62,462 nt of DNA from Bacillota bacterium (GCA_023426125.1 JAFABI010000014.1:1-62462); one strand, 5' to 3'; positions 44,172 to 53,004 are shown, numbered from the stretch's first letter. Notes: a model not told the origin generated them from the letters alone. Numbers and translations are program-made.

Positions 44172-44368
44172 GATTTTACCTGCGTCATCAATCTGGCGCA
44201 GTTTAGTGTGATTACTCCCAGTAACATCAAATTAATCGCCAGCACCTCCAAACAGGAGCACAACGAGCTTATCGGAATTCAGAAAACACGATCTAAAGTT
44301 GAATAAGAAAGGAGCCGGGCAAGAGACCATCTCTTGCCTGGTAAATAGAATCTACATCGATAATCTGC
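44172..44368 (+). other. Gap with a short coding-like fragment and a hairpin
   Basis: Directly behind the kdpE stop, about 43 in-frame codons read FTCVINLAQFSVITPSNIKL then IASTSKQEHNELIGIQKTRS and stop at TAA about 44306, with no start codon; this may be a remnant of a lost gene. A 27-nt hairpin CCGGGCAAGAGA-ccatc-GCCTGG type follows at 44315-44341 and could end the kdpDE transcript, though no T-run follows. Confidence 0.35.
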
Positions 44369-44388
44369 ATCCTTAATATAATCTTAAT
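44369..44388 (+). promoter_or_regulatory. Direct-repeat box upstream of the KimA-like gene
   Basis: ATCCTTAATATAATCTTAAT, differing in two positions from the kdpD-upstream box at 40645-40664, again with CTTAAT half-sites 11 bp apart. TATAAT follows at 44431-44436 without a clear -35. The leader from there to the start at 44620 is about 175 nt. I looked for the conserved parts of the c-di-AMP (ydaO) riboswitch in it and did not find them. Confidence 0.55.
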
Positions 44389-44619
44389 CCTGTGGCATTA
44401 TCCTTTACGTCATATTAATTTTATTCTTGTTATAATAAATTGATAAACATCACAGAACAATGAAGACGGTTAACATAAGATCAATGGAGGCTTTCTCCAG
44501 TCGTGGGCAGGCGGCGTATCGTAATCGTGATCTTTTGTGATCAGGCTCAATGAAAGACAATTTTGCTATCGGCTGTGTTTATTGCAATCAATCCATTTTA
44601 AAAAGGAGCATTGTGAAGC

Positions 44620-46488
44620 ATGTTTAAAAAATTTAAAAGAATACTGATCGGTCGCCCCTTGAAAAGCCGGGCAATTGACGATGAAAAATACGGGATACTC
44701 TGGGGTCTGCCCATCCTGTCCAGTGACGCCATTTCATCGGTTGCCTATGCCGGACAGGAGATGCTGCTGGTATTGCTTCCTGCTATCGGGTTAATGGCCT
44801 ATGGACAATTGCCGGGCATTTCTTTTGCCATCATCGGTCTTTTGGTCTTACTTACCCTATCTTACCGTCAGACGATCGATAAGTATCCCAGCGGTGGAGG
44901 CGCATATACAGTCGCCAAGGAAAATCTCGGGCTTATTGCAGGCGTGACCGCAGGAGCGGCGCTCTCCATCGATTATATTTTAACGGTTGCCGTCAGCATA
45001 TCATCGGCTGTGGAGCAAATCACCTCGGCCTTTGTCTGGCTGAAGCCCTATACGGTGGCTGTCGGCGTAGGGCTGGTTTTGTTTATGATGGTAGGGAATT
45101 TAAGAGGGATCCGGGAATCCTCCAAACTTTTCGGTATACCGGCCTATGCTTTTATATTGGGTATTGTCACCATGCTGATCATGGGCATTGTAAATTATAA
45201 AAGCGGTATGACGGCACCCAAGGCAACCATGGAAAATGTAGCGGAGCCTATAGCCATCATCCTTCTGTTAAGGGCCTTCTCTAACGGATGTACGGCTTTA
45301 ACCGGCGTTGAGGCTGTAAGCAACGCCGTGCCGAATTTTAAGCATCCTTCGCCGAAACATGCAAAAACAGTACTTTTGCTGCTTTCCCTCATCGTCTTCC
45401 TTTTGTTTGGCGGGACCTCCATCCTTGCTTACTTTTATCAGCCGGAGATTGGTGAAAAGGCGATGCTCATCCAGCTGGCAGAGCAAATTTTCGGCAGAGG
45501 CTTTATGTTCTACTATATTACGGCCACCACCTTTATTATCCTCGTGATGGCCGCTAATACAGCATACTCCGGATTTCCGCTTCTTGTAGCGGTCATGGCA
45601 AAGGAAGGATATGCGCCGCGCCAGTTGAGTATGCGGGGAGACCGGCTCAGCTACTCCAATGGAATTATCGCTTTATCTGCTGCGGCAATTCTGCTCATTG
45701 TTTTATTCAAAGCGAAGGTGACCAGTCTGGTGGGGCTCTATGCCATCGGCGTTTTCATCTCCTTTACATTATCCCAATCCGGCATGCTGGTAAAATGGTT
45801 CAAAGAAAAAGGAAAGCACTGGCACTGGAAAGCCTTTGTCAACGGCCTGGGAGCGGCTGTTACGGGAACCGCCGTACTGATCATAGCCGTCACCAAGTTC
45901 CATGAAGGAGCCTGGCTGGTAGTGCTGGTCATTCCGCTGCTCATCGTTGGAATGCTGAAGGTAAATAAACATTATAAAGCCGTCGCAAGACAGCTGCACA
46001 TAACAAATGAAGAACTGGATCAAATGGATACCGAGGGGAGCCATTATGCCAACAAGGTCATTGTACCGATCCAAAGCGTGAACAAGTCCAGCATACGGGC
46101 TTTACGGTATGCAAAGACCATATCGGACAATGTTGTTGCATTCTGTGTCGCAATCGACGAAGAGGACGAAAAGAAAATCCGGGAGAAATACTCTCATATT
46201 AAGCTGGATGTTCCCCTCGTGGTGAAATACTCACCCTTCAGAAAAGTAGTAGACCCGCTGCTTCGGTTCATTGATTCTGCAGAGTATGACTATGAGAAGG
46301 GGGACATCATAACGGTTATTCTGCCTCAATTTAACGTAAAATCCTTTTGGCACAGGTTTCTGCACAATTATACAGGGATTTACATTCAGAAACAGTTGCT
46401 GAAGTATAAGCATATTGTAGTGTCTATCATGCCCCTTCAATTGAAAAATGACGATACCGCTTTGAAGAAATATCCGGGAGATCGATGA
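44620..46488 (+). CDS. kimA: APC-superfamily potassium transporter, KimA-like
   Basis: 622 residues with 12 membrane helices in the first 430, then a soluble C-terminal domain of about 190 residues. ILSSDAISSVAYAGQEML, LSYRQTIDKYPSGGGAYTVAKENLG, AALSIDYILTVAVSISSAVEQITSAF and NLRGIRESSKLFGIPAYAF follow B. subtilis KimA (YdaO) closely as I remember it. KimA is a high-affinity proton-coupled K+ importer. The place between kdpDE and the KdpD-like sensor supports K+ rather than amino-acid transport. AAGGAGC lies upstream of the ATG. Its upstream box, shared with kdpD, suggests KdpE control. Confidence 0.85.
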   Translation: MFKKFKRILIGRPLKSRAIDDEKYGILWGLPILSSDAISSVAYAGQEMLLVLLPAIGLMAYGQLPGISFAIIGLLVLLTLSYRQTIDKYPSGGGAYTVAKENLGLIAGVTAGAALSIDYILTVAVSISSAVEQITSAFVWLKPYTVAVGVGLVLFMMVGNLRGIRESSKLFGIPAYAFILGIVTMLIMGIVNYKSGMTAPKATMENVAEPIAIILLLRAFSNGCTALTGVEAVSNAVPNFKHPSPKHAKTVLLLLSLIVFLLFGGTSILAYFYQPEIGEKAMLIQLAEQIFGRGFMFYYITATTFIILVMAANTAYSGFPLLVAVMAKEGYAPRQLSMRGDRLSYSNGIIALSAAAILLIVLFKAKVTSLVGLYAIGVFISFTLSQSGMLVKWFKEKGKHWHWKAFVNGLGAAVTGTAVLIIAVTKFHEGAWLVVLVIPLLIVGMLKVNKHYKAVARQLHITNEELDQMDTEGSHYANKVIVPIQSVNKSSIRALRYAKTISDNVVAFCVAIDEEDEKKIREKYSHIKLDVPLVVKYSPFRKVVDPLLRFIDSAEYDYEKGDIITVILPQFNVKSFWHRFLHNYTGIYIQKQLLKYKHIVVSIMPLQLKNDDTALKKYPGDR

Positions 46489-46636
46489 AAACTCAGCGGT
46501 CCTCATGGACGGTTTCCATGTTCCTTGCATTTTTGAAGGTTTGTATGTTTTTTTCAGATATGCCGGTGTGATATAATTTGTATATATATGGGCACATGAG
46601 GCATATGATAACAGCATATGTAACGAGGGAAAAAGG

Positions 46637-47779
46637 ATGGCAGAGGAATTCAAAAGAACTTCTCCCGAGGAAGCATTGAAAATATGTAACCATGCAAACC
46701 GGGGAAAATTGAAGATATTTATCGGCTATGCGCCGGGTGTCGGAAAAACCTACTCCATGCTCAATGAAGGCAACCGGCGCTATAAAAGAGGTCAGGATGT
46801 TGTTGTCGGATATATGGAAGCCCATGGAAGGGAAGAAACCGACAAGCAAATAGGGGAGCTTGAAACAATTCCGTTAAAGGAAATAGAATATAACGGTGTT
46901 GTTATGAAAGAGATGAATACTGAAGCGATCCTTGCACGCAAACCGCACATGGCTCTTATTGACGAATTGGCACATACCAATGTGCCCGGATCCAAATATA
47001 AAAAAAGGTATGAGGATGTAGAAGAAATCCTTTGCCATGGTATCAATGTCATAACGACATTGAACATTCAGCATCTGGAAAGCCTGAACGATGTTGTCAA
47101 ACAAATTACAGGCATTGTCGTCAGGGAAACCATACCGGATTACATTGTTGAAAGAGCGGATGAGGTCGTAGTGATCGACATCACACCGGATGCCCTTCAG
47201 AACAGGCTTCAGCGCGGAAACATCTACAAAATGGAGAAAGTTCCCCAGGCATTAAAGAACTTCTTCAGGAAAGGAAACCTCAACGCCTTAAGAGAGCTGG
47301 CGCTGCGGCAAACAGCCGAAGAGGTTGACGAAGACCTGGAAGAATATATGAAGGAGCATGGCATCAAGGATAACTGGCGCACGGTTGAACGGGTCATGGT
47401 CAGCATAAGTCCGAGCTTATCCGCTAAAAAGCTGATCCGGCGAGGTGCAAGAATTGCAAAAAGGTATAAATGCGAATGGGTGGTGGTAAGTGTGAACTGT
47501 ACCCACCGGTTTGCACCCAGGCTCACCTTGAAGGATCGACAGATGCTTAACAGCTACTTTCAGCTTGCAAAACAGTTGGGGGCAGAGACTGTAACACTTA
47601 CAGGCAAAAGCGTTTCAGGAGAGCTGATAAAATTTGCTCAAGAACGGCATATCACCCAGATTATCATCGGCCATTCTACACGTACAAAGCTTGAAACGGT
47701 GGTCAGAGGATCAACGGTGGTAAAGCTGCTTAAAAAAGCTAAAAACATTGAAATCCATGTTATTCCCAATGATGTATAG
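46637..47779 (+). CDS. Stand-alone KdpD sensory domain protein without kinase
   Basis: 380 residues that match only the cytoplasmic N-terminus of KdpD: Walker A GYAPGVGKTYSML, VVVGYMEAHGREETDKQI, LIDELAHTNVPGSKYKKRYEDVEE and NVITTLNIQHLESLNDVVKQITGIVVRETIP. It ends with a USP domain (about 245-375). There are no membrane helices, HisKA or ATPase. Truncated KdpDs of this kind are known in some Clostridia and cyanobacteria and may modulate the full kinase or the pump. Its USP lacks the FTAxY-like part seen in the long KdpD (CEWVVVSV instead), so nucleotide binding may differ. GAGGGA precedes the ATG. Confidence 0.9.
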   Translation: MAEEFKRTSPEEALKICNHANRGKLKIFIGYAPGVGKTYSMLNEGNRRYKRGQDVVVGYMEAHGREETDKQIGELETIPLKEIEYNGVVMKEMNTEAILARKPHMALIDELAHTNVPGSKYKKRYEDVEEILCHGINVITTLNIQHLESLNDVVKQITGIVVRETIPDYIVERADEVVVIDITPDALQNRLQRGNIYKMEKVPQALKNFFRKGNLNALRELALRQTAEEVDEDLEEYMKEHGIKDNWRTVERVMVSISPSLSAKKLIRRGARIAKRYKCEWVVVSVNCTHRFAPRLTLKDRQMLNSYFQLAKQLGAETVTLTGKSVSGELIKFAQERHITQIIIGHSTRTKLETVVRGSTVVKLLKKAKNIEIHVIPNDV

Positions 47780-47796
47780 GATATGGGTATCTGAAG

Positions 47797-47819
47797 CCAC
47801 CAACTTCTATAAGTGGTGG
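47797..47819. terminator. Small hairpin between convergent genes
   Basis: CCACCAACTT and AAGTGGTGG pair with one bulge around CTAT, between the 3' ends of the KdpD-like gene and a convergent small gene. Probably a bidirectional terminator, but without a T-run. Confidence 0.4.
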
Positions 47820-47823
47820 TAGT

Positions 47824-48162
47824 TCACTCTGGACGGGGGTATTCACTGTAGACATCTTCGCCCAATACCTTATTGACAGCCTTTATAAATACGCCATAGC
47901 CTCCATCTTTATCCGTCCTGTGGGGCAAGGATTGTGCCCAAACTTCCGCAGCATCTTCTTCATCAAAATCAATACAGCTTTCCAGGAGGTTCATGACATC
48001 CTGGTAAGCTGCCCCCTGTGCAAATTCTTCGGCTGCTCTATACACATGTTCATTCGGTTGGTAGCTGGTCCTTTTCCACTCAATGTAATCGTTGATTTTT
48101 TTTATGATATAAAGCACCAGCAAGCTGATTGCGATAAGACCCATACTTTCAAGAAAACGCAT
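47824..48162 (-). CDS. Hypothetical single-helix membrane protein
   Basis: 112 residues. One N-terminal membrane helix (about 5-21; SMGLIAISLLVLYIIKKIND) is followed by an acidic, helical cytoplasmic part with AAEEFAQGAAYQDVMNLLES and FDEEDAAEVW. GAGGTC lies 6 bases before ATG 48162. I recognise no family with certainty; it looks like a conserved small protein of Clostridia. It is the last gene of the minus-strand kdp block, separated from kdpC by palindromic element A, so a link to the pump is possible but unproven. Confidence 0.6.
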   Translation of the reverse strand: MRFLESMGLIAISLLVLYIIKKINDYIEWKRTSYQPNEHVYRAAEEFAQGAAYQDVMNLLESCIDFDEEDAAEVWAQSLPHRTDKDGGYGVFIKAVNKVLGEDVYSEYPRPE

Positions 48163-48187
48163 AAAATGACCTCTTTTCTAATTTAGG

Positions 48188-48284
48188 AGTACTGATAATT
48201 TTACTTCCCGTTTTTCTGAAAGTGCCGGCCATACCGGACCGCACTTTCAGAAATTTATATGGGAAGTTGTATTCTCACAGTACT
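48188..48284. mobile_element. Palindromic MITE-like element A, copy 2 (intact)
   Basis: 97 bp beginning AGTACTG and ending CAGTACT, a long imperfect palindrome (arms ...ACTTCCCGTTTTTCTGAAAGTGC and its rough complement GCACTTTCAGAAATTTATATGGGAAGT, each read in pieces). It matches copy 1 at 18025-18238 except for the nested insertion there. It sits between kdpC and the hypothetical membrane-protein gene. Confidence 0.7.
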
Positions 48285-48313
48285 TAAAATAACCTGAAAT
48301 ACCCCCCAAGCCT

Positions 48314-48934
48314 TTACTTTAAGCGGTTTGCAATTTCCATATTGACCTTCAGGACATTTACTCTTGGTTCTCCGAAGATCCCTAATTGCCTGCCTTCCGT
48401 ATAGTTAAGGACAATTGCTTCAAGCTCTGATGCATTTATCCCCGTCGCCCTGGAAACTGCCGGAATCTGTATTTCAGCCGCTTCCGGGCTGATGTGCGGA
48501 TCAAGTCCCGAACCTGAGCTTGTCAGGAGATCCGCAGGGATATCTTCTTTTTTTACTCCGGGGTGAGCTTCCAAAAATGCATCGATATCCGCTTTGACCC
48601 TGTCTGCCAATGCGGGATTGGAAGGCGCAAGGTTTGCCGAGCCGGAGCTGACGCCTGCATAGGCTGTCTTTCCATCCTGGTCCGGCTTTGTATCCTCCTC
48701 CGTATAGGTGTTGTAGTTATATGCCGACACCCTTCCGTGGAAAAACCTCGGATCTGAAAAGGCCTGCCCTAAAAGCTCCGACCCCACGGGCTTCCCGTCG
48801 GATTCCAGGATACTTCCGTTTGCCTGCTCAGGAAAAATAAGCTGGCTAACACCCGTCATTCCCAGCGGATATATGATTCCGCATATCAGCAGCAGCGCGA
48901 GACTTACCGTGATCGCTCTAACAAACACTTTCAT
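48314..48934 (-). CDS. kdpC: Potassium-transporting ATPase KdpC subunit
   Basis: 206 residues. One N-terminal membrane helix (about 7-25), then the conserved SELLGQAFSDPRFFHGRVSAYNY and DLLTSSGSGLDPHISPEAAEIQIPAVSRA blocks that define KdpC. It stabilises the KdpFABC complex and promotes ATP binding by KdpB. AAAGGAGGA precedes the ATG at 48934, 15 bp after the kdpB stop, so the genes are co-transcribed. Confidence 0.96.
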   Translation of the reverse strand: MKVFVRAITVSLALLLICGIIYPLGMTGVSQLIFPEQANGSILESDGKPVGSELLGQAFSDPRFFHGRVSAYNYNTYTEEDTKPDQDGKTAYAGVSSGSANLAPSNPALADRVKADIDAFLEAHPGVKKEDIPADLLTSSGSGLDPHISPEAAEIQIPAVSRATGINASELEAIVLNYTEGRQLGIFGEPRVNVLKVNMEIANRLK

Positions 48935-48949
48935 TTTTTCATTCCTCCT

Positions 48950-51010
48950 TTAACCCAGGCTCAGAGCCTTCAACAAGGGATTTATAACAACATCGATGAT
49001 CTTGATTCCAACAAAAGGTACAATCACACCGCCCAGGCCGTATACCGTCATATTCCGTGCGAGAATTGCCGACGCGCTGGTTGGCTTATATTTCACACCT
49101 CTCATGGCAATGGGGATGAGCAGCGGGATAATAACCGCGTTGAAGATTAAGGCAGACAATATGGCGCTCATGGGCGTTGCAAGCTTCATAATGTTTAAAG
49201 CCTGCATTTGCGGGATTACCAGGGTGAACATGGCAGGGATGATGGCAAAGTATTTCGCCACGTCATTGGCGATACTGAAGGTTGTCAGGGAACCTCTCGT
49301 AATCAGAAGCTGCTTGCCGATCTCTACCACCTCGATGATCTTTGTCGGGTCGGAATCCAGGTCCACCATGTTTGCCGCTTCTTTTGCCGCCTGTGTCCCG
49401 CTGTTCATGGCAAGCCCGACATCGGCCTGAGCCAGGGCGGGAGCGTCATTGGTCCCGTCGCCGGTCATTGCAACCAGCTTGCCCTCCGCCTGTTCTTTTT
49501 TAATTATATCGATCTTTTCTTCCGGCTTGCACTCCGCGACAAATTCATCAACACCGGCTTCCCTGGCAATGGTTTCCGCAGTCAACGGATTATCTCCCGT
49601 ACACATTACGGTTTTAATACCAATTTGCCGCAACCTTGCAAAACGTTCTACCAGCCCCGGCTTTATGGTGTCTTTGAGGTAAATGACTCCGAATATTTCT
49701 TTGTCAACGCAAACGACCAGGGGAGTTCCGCCTGCTTTTGCTATTCGGGTGGTTACAGCCTCAAGATCTTCCGGAACTGTTCCGCCCAATTCCCTGACAA
49801 GCTTCTGAATTACATCCGAGGCTCCTTTCCTCACCTGCGCCCCATTGGGAAGATTGATCCCGCTCATCCTTGTCTGGCTGGTGAATTCCATATATTCAGC
49901 TTTTTCATACTCTTCCGCGTTTACTGCAATGCCCTGCTTTTTCGCAAGCTCGACCACCGATTTCCCCTCGGGTGTTTCGTCTTTCAGTGATGAAATTACC
50001 GAAAACCTTGCAATGTTCTCCGGCGTATTTTTATTTACAGGGATAAATTCTGCCGCCAGCCTGTTGCCATAGGTGATGGTTCCGGTTTTATCAAGGATCA
50101 TCGTATCCACATCGCCGCACGCTTCCACCGCCTTACCGGACATTGCGATGACGTTAAACCTTGTCACCCTGTCCATTCCCGCGATCCCTATGGCTGAGAG
50201 CAATCCGCCGATGGTGGTCGGGATCAGGCATACCAGCAATGCGATCAAGGTGGATACGGGAATCCTGACGCCCGAATATTCAGCCATAGGGTAGAGAGCT
50301 ACGATGACAATTAAAAAGATCATCGTCAGACTTAACAGTACCGTTGTCAGGGCAATTTCATTGGGTGTTTTCTGCCTGGAGGCCCCTTCCACCAGGGTGA
50401 TCATCCGGTCCAGGAAGGATTCCCCGGGAACTGCCGTAATTCTTATTTTGAGCCAATCGCTTGTGACCTTCGTACCGCCGGTGACAGAACTGAAATCACT
50501 TCCGGCCTGTTTCAAAACAGGCGCCGATTCTCCGGTGATGGCGGATTCGTCAACAAAGGCCAGCCCTTCGATCACTTCCCCGTCATTGGGAATAATATCC
50601 TCCATCTCAACAAGCACGATATCTCCTTTTTTCACATCCCCGGCATTCACGATTCTGGTGACTCCATTTTTATCCAGAAGCCTTGCCTTCGTATCCTTTC
50701 GGGTCTTTTTCAGGCTTTCCGCCTGGGCTTTTCCCCTGCCCTCGGCCACCGCTTCCGCGAAATTGGCAAACAACACGGTGATTAAAAGAATTCCTGAAAC
50801 GATGGCATTGTATAATCTTATATTGGCTTCCTGTTCTGCGAATACATCAGGGAAAAAGGTCAGGAAAAGCGTGATTGCAAAACCTATTTCCACGACGAAC
50901 ATGACAGGATTTTTTATCAGGGTTTTAGGATTTAATTTTAGAAAGGAATCCTTTACGGCGTTTGCCAGTATTTTTTTGTTCATAAACCCCTTTTTTTTAT
51001 GCTTGCTCAT
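48950..51010 (-). CDS. kdpB: Potassium-transporting P-type ATPase KdpB subunit
   Basis: About 686 residues of P-type ATPase. The phosphorylated Asp is in ILDKTGTITYGN, the dephosphorylation loop FVDESAITGESAPV is upstream, and the hinge MTGDGTNDAPALAQADVG follows. KdpB hydrolyses ATP to drive K+ uptake through KdpA. I chose ATG 51010 (GAGGTG 6 bases upstream) rather than the in-frame ATG 51040, whose ribosome site is only 3 bases away. Between kdpA and kdpC, as in most Kdp operons. Confidence 0.96.
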   Translation of the reverse strand: MSKHKKKGFMNKKILANAVKDSFLKLNPKTLIKNPVMFVVEIGFAITLFLTFFPDVFAEQEANIRLYNAIVSGILLITVLFANFAEAVAEGRGKAQAESLKKTRKDTKARLLDKNGVTRIVNAGDVKKGDIVLVEMEDIIPNDGEVIEGLAFVDESAITGESAPVLKQAGSDFSSVTGGTKVTSDWLKIRITAVPGESFLDRMITLVEGASRQKTPNEIALTTVLLSLTMIFLIVIVALYPMAEYSGVRIPVSTLIALLVCLIPTTIGGLLSAIGIAGMDRVTRFNVIAMSGKAVEACGDVDTMILDKTGTITYGNRLAAEFIPVNKNTPENIARFSVISSLKDETPEGKSVVELAKKQGIAVNAEEYEKAEYMEFTSQTRMSGINLPNGAQVRKGASDVIQKLVRELGGTVPEDLEAVTTRIAKAGGTPLVVCVDKEIFGVIYLKDTIKPGLVERFARLRQIGIKTVMCTGDNPLTAETIAREAGVDEFVAECKPEEKIDIIKKEQAEGKLVAMTGDGTNDAPALAQADVGLAMNSGTQAAKEAANMVDLDSDPTKIIEVVEIGKQLLITRGSLTTFSIANDVAKYFAIIPAMFTLVIPQMQALNIMKLATPMSAILSALIFNAVIIPLLIPIAMRGVKYKPTSASAILARNMTVYGLGGVIVPFVGIKIIDVVINPLLKALSLG

Positions 51011-51092
51011 ATTTTCACCTCTAAATTCAAAAGTGGACATTCTCTCCTTAATTTCCTGCCCGTTATTTAAGCAGGTGTGTCCCCTATCCTTG

Positions 51093-52772
51093 TCACCCCA
51101 GTGTCAGGTGTTCTGCGACCGGCCCCAGGGCAATGCCCGGGAAAAAAGTCAAAGCACCGATGATAACGACTACTGCAACCAATATCACTGTAAAAAGCGT
51201 ATTGTCCGTTTTGAAGGTCCCTATACCTACAGGTACCTCTTTCTTCATCCCCAGGGAACCGGCTACGGCCAGAAGCGCAATAATGGAAATATATCTTCCG
51301 AAGAATATTACAAGCCCTGTGCTTACATTCCAGAATACGGTGTTGTCTGCCAGCCCTTCAAAGCCGGAGCCGTTATTTGCCGCAGAGGAGGTAAATTCAT
51401 ACAGAATCTGTGAAAGCCCGTGAAAACCCGGATTTGAAATCCCGGCCAGGCCTTGTGGGGCGACCAGGGCCAGGGCTGAAGCTGCCAGAATGATGAAGGG
51501 ATGCACCAGGATCGCCAGGGCGACCAGTTTGACCTCTCTTCCCTCGATTTTCTTTCCAAGAAACTCCGGCGTTCTTCCTACCATCAAGCCGCAGAGGAAA
51601 ACCGCAAGAATCGCGTACATCAGCATATTCATAAATCCGACGCCCTTGCCGCCGAACACCACATTGATCATCATTTGCCACAAGGGGACCAATCCGCCCA
51701 GGGGTGTCAGGGAGTCGTGCATGGCATTCACCGACCCCGTCGTCGCTGCCGTTGTCACTGTGGCAAACAGCGAAGTCTGCGGGATTCCGAACCGTACCTC
51801 CTTGCCTTCCATATTTCCCATGGACTGATTCAGACCTGCGCCTGCCAGAGCAGGATTGCCGGCTGCTTCGGATGTAAAAACCACGGACAGGGATATTGCA
51901 AACAATATAGCCATGGCTGCAAAGATCGTCCACGCCTGTTTTTTGTTTTTCAGCATCAATCCAAAAGCATAAACCAGGGAAGTTGGTAAGAGCATCATAC
52001 AGAGTATATGAATTACATTCGTCAAGGGTGTCGGGTTCTCAAAGGGATGCGCCGCATTCCCTCCAAAGAAACCGCCCCCATTGGTCCCGAGGTGTTTTAT
52101 GGCCTCCAGCGATGCCACCGGTCCCAGCGGTATGTCCTGCAGGGTTCCTTCGAGGGTGGTGACTGTTTGGTTCGAGGCGAATGTCTGCGGTGCTCCCTGC
52201 CACACTAAGAGCAGGGTGACAACAACCGACAGAGGGAGAAATATCCTTGTAGTAAGCCTTACCAGGTCCACAAAGTAATTTCCGACGGTTTTGCCTGTTT
52301 TGCCCACCAGGCCGCGTATAAACGCCGCAGCTGCCGAAAACCCCGTGGCGGCTGAGGTGAACATCAAAAAAGTGATTGCCGCCATCTGGCTGAAATAGGA
52401 CAGCCCCCATTCACCGCTGTAATGCTGAAGGTTTGTGTTGGTAACAAAGCTGATGGCCGTATGGAAGGACAACGAAGGCTCCATATTCTTATTGGCATTC
52501 GGATTCAGGCCGATAAATTCCTGCAGCCGGAAGATCAGATAAACCGTCAGTGTCATCGCCAGATTTGTCAGAACCAGTGCAATGGCGTACTGCTTCCAGT
52601 TCATCTCTTCTCTTTTGATGCCGGTCACTTTATATACCAAATTGTCGATTCTGTCCATCACAGGATCGGCAAAGCTCTTTTGGCCGCTGATCACTTTAAA
52701 GATATATTTTCCCATCGGGATGACCAGCAGCATGACAAGGGCCAGCGTAATCAAAACCTGTAGAATTCCCAT
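51093..52772 (-). CDS. kdpA: Potassium-transporting ATPase KdpA subunit
   Basis: 559 residues with about ten membrane helices; the channel-like subunit that selects K+. Selectivity-filter regions are seen at SFVTNTNLQHYSGE, KHLGTNGGGFFGGNAAHPFEN and FTSSAANNGSGFEGL. GTNGGGFFG is diagnostic for KdpA. AGGAGG lies upstream of ATG 52772. It follows the two tiny membrane ORFs and precedes kdpB by about 80 bp. Confidence 0.97.
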   Translation of the reverse strand: MGILQVLITLALVMLLVIPMGKYIFKVISGQKSFADPVMDRIDNLVYKVTGIKREEMNWKQYAIALVLTNLAMTLTVYLIFRLQEFIGLNPNANKNMEPSLSFHTAISFVTNTNLQHYSGEWGLSYFSQMAAITFLMFTSAATGFSAAAAFIRGLVGKTGKTVGNYFVDLVRLTTRIFLPLSVVVTLLLVWQGAPQTFASNQTVTTLEGTLQDIPLGPVASLEAIKHLGTNGGGFFGGNAAHPFENPTPLTNVIHILCMMLLPTSLVYAFGLMLKNKKQAWTIFAAMAILFAISLSVVFTSEAAGNPALAGAGLNQSMGNMEGKEVRFGIPQTSLFATVTTAATTGSVNAMHDSLTPLGGLVPLWQMMINVVFGGKGVGFMNMLMYAILAVFLCGLMVGRTPEFLGKKIEGREVKLVALAILVHPFIILAASALALVAPQGLAGISNPGFHGLSQILYEFTSSAANNGSGFEGLADNTVFWNVSTGLVIFFGRYISIIALLAVAGSLGMKKEVPVGIGTFKTDNTLFTVILVAVVVIIGALTFFPGIALGPVAEHLTLG

Positions 52773-52819
52773 TATTTTTCAACCTCCTATACTTATGGAA
52801 ATCGTGATTTGTTCCTCTT

Positions 52820-52897
52820 TTAAAACTTTTCCGGATTAAGCAGCACATAACCCAGATATAAAAACAACAAAATTGACATAATGAATAAAATAACCAC
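52820..52897 (-). CDS. kdpF: KdpF subunit, 25 residues
   Basis: A 25-codon frame starting at GTG 52897 (GGAGGG about 6 bases upstream): VVILFIMSILLFLYLGYVLL then NPEKF and stop. One hydrophobic helix followed by the conserved 'LxNPEKF' tail is typical of KdpF, which stabilises KdpFABC in the membrane. It lies directly before kdpA. An overlapping frame starting at ATG two bases earlier gives a Cys-rich sequence that does not fit the family. Confidence 0.88.
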   Translation of the reverse strand: MVILFIMSILLFLYLGYVLLNPEKF

Positions 52898-52911
52898 ATC
52901 GATCCCTCCAT

Positions 52912-53004
52912 TCACTTGCTTACCTGCCGGTCACACCAGCCTGTAAAAAATACAATAAAACCAAAGCAAGCCAAAAGTGTGATAATAAAAATCAAATCCA
53001 GCAT
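52912..53004 (-). CDS. Extra small membrane protein at the head of the kdp operon
   Basis: A 30-codon frame with a strong AAGGAGG 6 bases before ATG 53004: MLDLIFIITLLACFGFIVFF then TGWCDRQVSK. It is a single helix with a short charged tail, 14 bp before kdpF. Similar tiny ORFs (hydrophobic start, then a G/W-C-D/E-R tail) precede kdpF or kdpA in several Gram-positive and delta-proteobacterial kdp operons as far as I recall. Function unknown; probably another accessory helix of the pump. Confidence 0.7.
   Translation of the reverse strand: MLDLIFIITLLACFGFIVFFTGWCDRQVSK

Noticed and set aside
44389..44619. c-di-AMP (ydaO/kimA) riboswitch before the KimA-like gene
   Set aside because: kimA genes often carry one, so I looked for its conserved blocks in the leader; they were not recognisable. 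The leader has only loose hairpins.
48996..51413. Long plus-strand open frames opposite kdpB and kdpA
   Set aside because: Shadow frames of strongly conserved Kdp subunits; composition is unlike real proteins and no ribosome sites fit.
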